A model generated the notes under the pieces. It ran no database searches. It was not told where the DNA came from and saw nothing but the letters and a program-made list of their open reading frames with translations. Shown here piece after piece: positions 16,192 to 21,315 of a stretch of 21,315 nt of DNA (position 1 is the first letter of the stretch; the number at the start of each line of letters is the position of its first letter). Origin of the DNA: CAZXPG01 sp964643145 (GTDB lineage: Bacteria; Pseudomonadota; Alphaproteobacteria; Rickettsiales; Arcanibacteraceae); the NCBI GenBank assembly GCA_964643145.1, contig CAZXPG010000034.1:1-21315 (forward strand), given 5' to 3'. Made by a program: the position numbers and the translations under genes.

Positions 16192-19100
16192 ATGTCTGTG
16201 GCCCGTTTTATTGTTGTTCTGATCTTGCTGTTGCTTTCAACGGGCTGTAACAAGCACCCAGAGGATGTAGAGGCCGATGATTTCGGCTTCCCTAAAAAAT
16301 ATATTAGTGCCAAAGGCAAAAATGTGCAGGGTGTACGGGAAGACCAGTATGCACAATGGGAGGGTACGGGCCTGCGTATGGCCGATACCGACACACTCTA
16401 TATTACCATCCGTAATCGGTGGGCAAGCTGGTTTGACGGCGAAAAATCCATTATGGGTAATGCCGATTGCAAATATATGTACCCAAGTGATCTGGGGAAG
16501 GGGGATCCTAATGACCCTAGTATTATTGCCATCTACAACCCCCCTTGCTGGATGAAAAATGGGGTGGGGCTTTATATGCTGGTTACCCCACCGTCGCAAC
16601 CGCATTTTAACCCCAATAGTACGCCTGAAGAAATTAGGTCGCCTTCTGCTCCAACCTATCATCTGGCCCCGTATATGCCAGGGGCAGGCGGCACCCCCAG
16701 CGGAGGATGGAACGCACCCCATGCAGCAGGGATGCAGCCTAATGGTAACATATACTTAAAAATTCTGGATCGTTATTACGAAGATAACGGTAAAGGCTAT
16801 ACGGTTGTGTTTAAGGGCGGAGTCAGTTTCCAGAAAGACGGCCCTATTGAAAGCACTATCCATCTTGTTACCAACACCTTTGCTAATGCCGCTAAAGAGA
16901 TTTTCAACAATGCAGTCCGCGATTCGCGGTTTATTTCCGCCATACGCGCAATATTGAATCTCTATATCCTGTTTACGGCGGTGGCTTATATGTTTGGCCT
17001 GATGGATATTAGCCAGGGGGAACTGGTTATCCGTATTTTCAAATTTGGGATAGTATTAGCCCTTATCAGTGATAATAGCTGGGATTTTTTCAATAATTAC
17101 CTTTTCAGTATTTTTATAGGCACCGATGGTAATCCATCCGGCGTGGAAGAAGTGATAGGGATTGTGCTGCGGGTGCTAACCCACGGTGATGCGCAGGACG
17201 GGCTGCGTATTTTTGATTCGATGTGGCATAGTTTTACCTCAGAAGAAACCACGGCTAAGATATGGTCGCTATTGTTCTCACAACCTGAGGGCTTCCTCTT
17301 TATCCCGCTTCTGTATGGGGCAATGTTTTTGTTCCTGGTGGCCATTGCCAGGGCAGTGTGTTACTACCTGCTCTCGATTATCGCTGTTTCGATGCTGATT
17401 ATACTGGCACCAATATTCCTGACCTGTATCTTATTTTCCTTGACGAAGCCGCTCTATACGGAATGGTTGAAACAACTAATGTCTTATGCGTTGCAACCTA
17501 TTATTTTATTCTGCGCCTTGTCGGTATTTGGCATGATCATCATGACACAGCTCTATAAGACGCTGGGCTATCCGGTATCTTGGGCTCCTTATATCCATAT
17601 CCCCTATTTTAATATGGATTTTAACTTCTGGATGCCCAGGATCCACCTGGATAATACAGAGCGTATGCTACTCCCCCCTCTCTATGAAACCGTGGGAGAG
17701 CGTTACCCTGATTTGCCGTTCCTTGATCCTGCCAATAGTGATGATGCGGCACGCATTGAGCGGATCAAGAAAAGCGGCGATAGTATCAACTTCCTGGATA
17801 TTTTCCTCTTCTATGTCGTTATTTACTGCATGATGCGTTTTAACAATATGGTTCCTGCTTTGGCACGTGGCCTATCAGGCACGGCAAATGGTATGGCAAG
17901 CTTGGAACGGCCCACGGCGATGATGATGAAGAACGCCCTTGAATCTCCTGGCCGTATGGGGGCATTCCTGGCAAGAACAGCGTCACATCAATATGATAGT
18001 CGTTATGGTGAAGGCAGTGCAGACCGCATGGTGAACCGGATATCTAACCAATATCTGGGCGGTTCTTCCCTTAACAGCTTCAACCCTATGAACAAGGTGA
18101 ACGAATTTAGGGATGGGGTAGGTACGCGTATTGAAAATGCCTCCGATGCGATAAGTGCCACAATCAACCCATTACATTCCTTTAATAAAGGATATGAAGC
18201 TGCCCAGAAACGCGCGGCTGATGCGTTTAATAACGTACAAGATGGTAATGCACGCGCCTATAAAGCTACATCAGAGACACTAGGCCAGATGAGCAGCCTT
18301 GATAGTCGTGAACGCGCTCAAGGCATGGCGAAAGCCGGTGCTTTCTGGGGCAGGGTGATGGGGGCTGCACATAGTAATGGTGGCGATGCGCCGATAGCAG
18401 CAGGTGGAATAAGCGACAGAGGTGGGGTTACTGCCTTGGCTAGGGATGGTAATACGCCTGTCCAGAGTGTTGTAACGCTTCCTGCCCCCTCGGCAGGTAC
18501 AATGGAAACGCTTGAGCAAAAAATGGCCACCAGCCAGCGCGATGCCTCGATTTTACAGATGCAGTCAGCAATGCTTGCTCGCAAACGTGAAAGCGAGGAG
18601 CGCGCCGCTATCAAGGCTATGACTGAGAACGCCAAGGGCAACCAGAATGCCACGGCTGCTGTGCAGGCGGATGTGAAAGCAGCCGAAGCAGTAATGGCAC
18701 TTAACCATAAGATTGCCAATGAACCTGATCCCGAGAAGCGCAAGCAGCTTGAGAATGAACGGGCGGCGCATCTACAGCAGATCAATAGCCCTGCGCTTAA
18801 ACAGGAACTCGCCAGTATTGACCGGAAATACACCCCTGGCCAGCTTGCGGTGGCTGAGAAACTGGCGGTAGAGAATGCCAAGTTAGAGGAGATTCAGCGT
18901 ACTAAGGCACAAGGGGCTGAAGCACTTGTCCATAGCCAGAATGAGCAGGATCGCCAGACGATGCAGGCATTGCTGGAAAAAAGTGATAAAGATGTGGTGC
19001 AGGCAGTGGCACGGCAGAAAACCGAAGAGGAAGCCGTTATCAAGGAGGCTCTTAGCGCCACCAAAGAGCGGGAGGCCGCTGCCAACCATCAGAGGGCTTG

Positions 19101-21198
19101 TGAGGAAGCAGGCGTTTCCGATGAAGCCAAACAACAGGCCAAAGAGCGCGTGGATGCTGCCATCTTGCAGGAATCCGCAGCGCATGGCAAGTTGACGGCA
19201 CTCACCAAGGAAGATAAAGACTATACGCCTGAAGAAATGCAGAAAATGCTTGAACAGGCAACAAAAGACAAGACATTGGCGGAAAACCACGAAAAAGCCG
19301 TGCTTGAGCGTGAGGCGCTGGTTAAAGCCGGTGGCACGGGTGAACTTATGCACATGGCTGATGATAAATGCAGACAGGCAGCAGAAGCACAGCTTGGCGA
19401 GAGCTATAACCAGACAAGCAATGTAACCGATAGTACCCTAGAGCAGAAACCTGCCGCGGTATCGCCGCCAGAGCGCATAGACGCAGAAGATCCGAGCAAG
19501 CAGGAGAAACTGGAGCAGTTATTAGAAGCGCGGAAAGAGGCTGTAGAACAGGCTAATGAAGCCAAGGAACTGATGAATGCAGTGACAGGGGAATCCTCAC
19601 ACAATGACGCAAGTGGCGATAGCACCATTGAGCGTGAGCCGAAAGGCAACCGTGAGGCGGAAATTATTCAAGGTGGCACAGGAGATAGCAATCGAACCAA
19701 CATGGATTCCAGCCCGCATATAAGCGATAATGTGAGCAAGGAAACTATAGAAGCCAACACGCTTGACCAGCAACAGGCTGCTATGCAGGCACTTGGCGAG
19801 GGCGTAGTAGAGCAGCAGAAGCCTGCTTCCACCTCTTCGTTGGAGCAGAAAGATAACGAAGCAGAAGGCCCGAGCAAGCAGGAGAAACTGGAGCAGTTAT
19901 TAGAAGCGCGGAAAGAGGCTGTAGAACAGGCTAATGAAGCCAAGGAACTGATGAATGCAGTGACAGGGGAATCCTCACACAATGACGCAAGTGGCGATAG
20001 CACCATTGAGCGTGAGCCGAAAGGCAACCGTGAGGCGGAAATTATTCAAGGTGGCACAGGAGATAGCAATCGAACCAACATGGATTCCAGCCCGCATATA
20101 AGCGATAATGTGAGCAAGGAAACTATAGAAGCCAATACACTTGACCAGCAACAGGCTGCTATGCAGGCACTTGGCGAGGCTGAGCAAAACCCATCACCAC
20201 TCTCTTCAATAGAAGCAGAGCATAGGGGGGATGAGGTTGGAAACACGCCAAAATCTAGTGATGATCCAACCCCACAAGAGCCTGTTGCTGATGTGAAGAA
20301 GCCAGAGAACAACGTATCCCCGTTTGACACTGAAGCCGATAAACCTGAGAAAACCAAATATGAGCAGCTACAAGAACTGGCTGCACAGCAAGATGCCGCT
20401 CTTGAGAAGGCTGAGAGTGCACAGAAACTGGCTGACGCGGTGAGTAACTATGATGCCGATGCTGTAACCCATGCGGATAGCCAGGGTGCAGACACGATGG
20501 TTGGCGGTGAAATCTTCAAAGATACGGTTGAAGGCGGCTTAAATACCCTGGAAGGCGGCACAGCAGCAAGCCTGGAACGAAGCAACGATAACTCTAGTGA
20601 AGGTGAAGATCGCACCAGCCCGTATATCAGCGATAATACAGGCAGTGATACCCTTGCTGTTACCGACAATACTTTTGTGGATGATCAGCTTAATGCGCTA
20701 CAGCCGGCTCCTGATGTTATTGAATCATCCATATCGGTTGAAAGTAGTACGCCGCCAGATGTTAATATTATCAGTGACAGTGCTGATGCCCTCCAGCATC
20801 AGGATGAGCGGCACTATAAGGAACCCGATAAAGAACCAGAGCCAGAGAAAAAAGAAACGGTTGAAATTGATCTTAACCAGCCTGATGATAAGCCACAAAG
20901 GGATGATAGAGAGGTGTTAGCCGAGAAAATAGAGCAGGCCAAGGAGATGGTGGAAAAGGCTGAAAATATGCAGCGTACTGTGGAGATGGTGCAGGAAATC
21001 CTGAACCAGACCCCTGAAGACCGTCGTGAAGAACGTCATGATGAGCCGCTAGTTGAAGGTGCGTCGCATGAGTCGGCAAAAACGAAAATGCCACCTACTA
21101 TTGACGAAAATAAACCTGTTAAGAATAATCGCAATACCGTAGAGAGTTTCACGAACAAAATGCACCCCCCTCCAGGCAACAATAGTGAGAATACATAA
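16192..21198 (+). CDS. Giant TrbL/VirB6-like type IV secretion protein with repetitive coiled-coil tail
   Basis: VirB6-type proteins form part of the inner-membrane channel of type IV secretion systems. This product is 1668 residues; ordinary VirB6 is about 300. I chose the ATG at 16192 because it gives a clean signal peptide ending LLLLSTGC, with a lipobox-like Cys19; a GTG at 16153 is also in frame. Residues 20-245 are probably periplasmic and contain VEADDFGFPKK, which I recall from Rickettsiales VirB6-like proteins, plus two cysteines (NADCKY, NPPCWM). Hydrophobic segments lie near 252-273, 283-300, 366-416, 426-452 and 533-556. The remaining 1100 residues are hydrophilic: a Gly/Ser/Asn-rich linker, an Ala/Glu/Gln/Lys-rich coiled coil (about 774-1069), then repeats (1098-1329 and weaker copies to about 1600). 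No other virB gene is in the window. The family call rests on layout and signature only. Confidence 0.8.
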   Translation: MSVARFIVVLILLLLSTGCNKHPEDVEADDFGFPKKYISAKGKNVQGVREDQYAQWEGTGLRMADTDTLYITIRNRWASWFDGEKSIMGNADCKYMYPSDLGKGDPNDPSIIAIYNPPCWMKNGVGLYMLVTPPSQPHFNPNSTPEEIRSPSAPTYHLAPYMPGAGGTPSGGWNAPHAAGMQPNGNIYLKILDRYYEDNGKGYTVVFKGGVSFQKDGPIESTIHLVTNTFANAAKEIFNNAVRDSRFISAIRAILNLYILFTAVAYMFGLMDISQGELVIRIFKFGIVLALISDNSWDFFNNYLFSIFIGTDGNPSGVEEVIGIVLRVLTHGDAQDGLRIFDSMWHSFTSEETTAKIWSLLFSQPEGFLFIPLLYGAMFLFLVAIARAVCYYLLSIIAVSMLIILAPIFLTCILFSLTKPLYTEWLKQLMSYALQPIILFCALSVFGMIIMTQLYKTLGYPVSWAPYIHIPYFNMDFNFWMPRIHLDNTERMLLPPLYETVGERYPDLPFLDPANSDDAARIERIKKSGDSINFLDIFLFYVVIYCMMRFNNMVPALARGLSGTANGMASLERPTAMMMKNALESPGRMGAFLARTASHQYDSRYGEGSADRMVNRISNQYLGGSSLNSFNPMNKVNEFRDGVGTRIENASDAISATINPLHSFNKGYEAAQKRAADAFNNVQDGNARAYKATSETLGQMSSLDSRERAQGMAKAGAFWGRVMGAAHSNGGDAPIAAGGISDRGGVTALARDGNTPVQSVVTLPAPSAGTMETLEQKMATSQRDASILQMQSAMLARKRESEERAAIKAMTENAKGNQNATAAVQADVKAAEAVMALNHKIANEPDPEKRKQLENERAAHLQQINSPALKQELASIDRKYTPGQLAVAEKLAVENAKLEEIQRTKAQGAEALVHSQNEQDRQTMQALLEKSDKDVVQAVARQKTEEEAVIKEALSATKEREAAANHQRACEEAGVSDEAKQQAKERVDAAILQESAAHGKLTALTKEDKDYTPEEMQKMLEQATKDKTLAENHEKAVLEREALVKAGGTGELMHMADDKCRQAAEAQLGESYNQTSNVTDSTLEQKPAAVSPPERIDAEDPSKQEKLEQLLEARKEAVEQANEAKELMNAVTGESSHNDASGDSTIEREPKGNREAEIIQGGTGDSNRTNMDSSPHISDNVSKETIEANTLDQQQAAMQALGEGVVEQQKPASTSSLEQKDNEAEGPSKQEKLEQLLEARKEAVEQANEAKELMNAVTGESSHNDASGDSTIEREPKGNREAEIIQGGTGDSNRTNMDSSPHISDNVSKETIEANTLDQQQAAMQALGEAEQNPSPLSSIEAEHRGDEVGNTPKSSDDPTPQEPVADVKKPENNVSPFDTEADKPEKTKYEQLQELAAQQDAALEKAESAQKLADAVSNYDADAVTHADSQGADTMVGGEIFKDTVEGGLNTLEGGTAASLERSNDNSSEGEDRTSPYISDNTGSDTLAVTDNTFVDDQLNALQPAPDVIESSISVESSTPPDVNIISDSADALQHQDERHYKEPDKEPEPEKKETVEIDLNQPDDKPQRDDREVLAEKIEQAKEMVEKAENMQRTVEMVQEILNQTPEDRREERHDEPLVEGASHESAKTKMPPTIDENKPVKNNRNTVESFTNKMHPPPGNNSENT
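19483..19800 (+). repeat. VirB6-like tail repeat, copy A
   Basis: First of two nearly identical 318-bp (106-codon) in-frame repeats, residues 1098-1203. The unit starts with a charged coiled-coil segment (KLEQLLEARKEAVEQANEAK), continues through a Ser/Asp-rich part (DSSPHISDN) and ends with LDQQQAAMQALGE. Copy B begins exactly 378 bp later. Bases 19492-19757 are identical in the two copies. Confidence 0.97.
19861..20178 (+). repeat. VirB6-like tail repeat, copy B
   Basis: Second near-identical unit, residues 1224-1329, 60 bp after copy A. By direct comparison the copies differ at four bases: two adjacent to the start of the identical block, changing Asp to Gly, and two synonymous changes near the end (positions 20136 and 20139). 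The spacer (19801-19860) is itself loosely similar to the stretch before copy A, both containing an EQ-KPA motif, so the true duplicated unit was probably the full 126 residues. Confidence 0.97.
20341..20703 (+). repeat. Degenerate third copy of the tail repeat
   Basis: Residues about 1384-1504 follow the same plan as copies A and B but are strongly diverged. KYEQLQELAAQQDAALEKAE aligns with KLEQLLEARKEAVEQANEAK, and TSPYISDN followed by DDQLNAL aligns with SSPHISDN followed by QQQAAMQAL. A further partial coiled-coil unit (EKIEQAKEMVEKAENMQ, near 20920-20985) may be a fourth remnant. Alignment was by eye. Confidence 0.6.
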
Positions 21199-21234
21199 CC
21201 TCAGTTTTGGATAAGCTTTGCTTATCCAAAACTG
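21196..21234 (+). repeat. Intergenic palindromic repeat, copy 2
   Basis: TAACCT (21196-21201), then CAGTTTTGGATAAGC (21202-21216), loop TTT, then the complementary arm (21220-21234). Arms and flank are identical to copy 1 at 15-53, and only the loop differs. Both copies sit just after a gene end and in the same orientation relative to that gene. Here the TAA of the flank is the stop codon of the VirB6-like gene. Confidence 0.85.
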
Positions 21235-21246
21235 GCATGTTACTCT

Positions 21247-21284
21247 AAAATAATGTCAAGAAGCGTCGTTTTTGCCATTATTTT
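21247..21284. terminator. Long hairpin downstream of the VirB6-like gene
   Basis: AAAATAATG (21247-21255) pairs with CATTATTTT (21276-21284). After one mismatch, six more pairs, one of them G-U, close a 6-nt loop GCGTCG. The stem is mostly A-T with a T-rich 3' arm, so it could end transcription or be another intergenic repeat. The remaining bases to the window end are AT-rich, with no gene I can support. Confidence 0.45.
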
Positions 21285-21315
21285 AAATTAATAATAACGT
21301 TAATTCTATGATATG

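Noticed and set aside
19404..20357. Three minus-strand frames with nearly identical N-termini and Ser/Cys-rich sequence
   Set aside because: Their similarity to one another is only the reverse strand of the tail repeats in the VirB6-like gene.
15..21234. Terminal inverted repeats of one 21-kb mobile element
   Set aside because: The two palindromes bracket ordinary housekeeping genes with no transposase or integrase. Intergenic repeat copies explain them better.

Overview
The window looks like a chromosomal segment of an alphaproteobacterium, most likely a host-associated one of Rickettsiales or Holosporales type. Three things support this. The cytochrome oxidase block (coxB, coxA, ctaB, a tiny CoxF-like gene, cox11, coxC, surf1), with tldD divergent from coxB, is a typical alphaproteobacterial arrangement. 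The plsY-dprA-topA order is also typical of that class. The last gene encodes a giant TrbL/VirB6-type secretion protein with an N-terminal signature and long C-terminal extension like those I recall from Rickettsiales. By eye the composition is not strongly AT-rich, and dprA, guaB and pyrB are intact, so this is not a strongly reduced Rickettsia. The genus cannot be fixed from sequence alone.

Layout. 1-72: an intergenic palindromic repeat. 73-5734 (minus strand): an aa3-type cytochrome c oxidase operon with the structural subunits II, I and III, heme O synthase, the copper chaperone Cox11, a 39-residue CoxF-like membrane protein and SURF1. 5735-5916: a divergent intergenic region. 5917-7891 (plus): tldD and a SixA-type histidine phosphatase. 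7903-13390 (minus): grxC, plsY, dprA, a guanidinoacetate-methyltransferase-like gene and topA. 13391-13515: a compact divergent regulatory region whose 16-bp perfect palindrome can hold the -35 boxes of both grxC and guaB. 13516-16011 (plus): guaB and pyrB. 16192-21198 (plus): one 1668-residue VirB6-like gene with an internal, nearly identical 106-residue duplication. 21199-21315: a second copy of the palindromic repeat and another hairpin.

How the genes relate. The first block builds and assembles one respiratory complex. The central block is housekeeping: DNA topology, DNA uptake and recombination, phospholipid synthesis, redox, GMP and UMP synthesis. The accessory features are the GAMT-like methyltransferase inside the dprA-topA neighbourhood, the solitary VirB6-like protein with a repetitive coiled-coil tail, and several repeats: the palindrome at both window ends, a heptamer array occupying the ctaB leader, and a 9-bp repeat encoding His-His-Asp at the start of coxA. 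No tRNA, rRNA, CRISPR array or transposase gene was seen.
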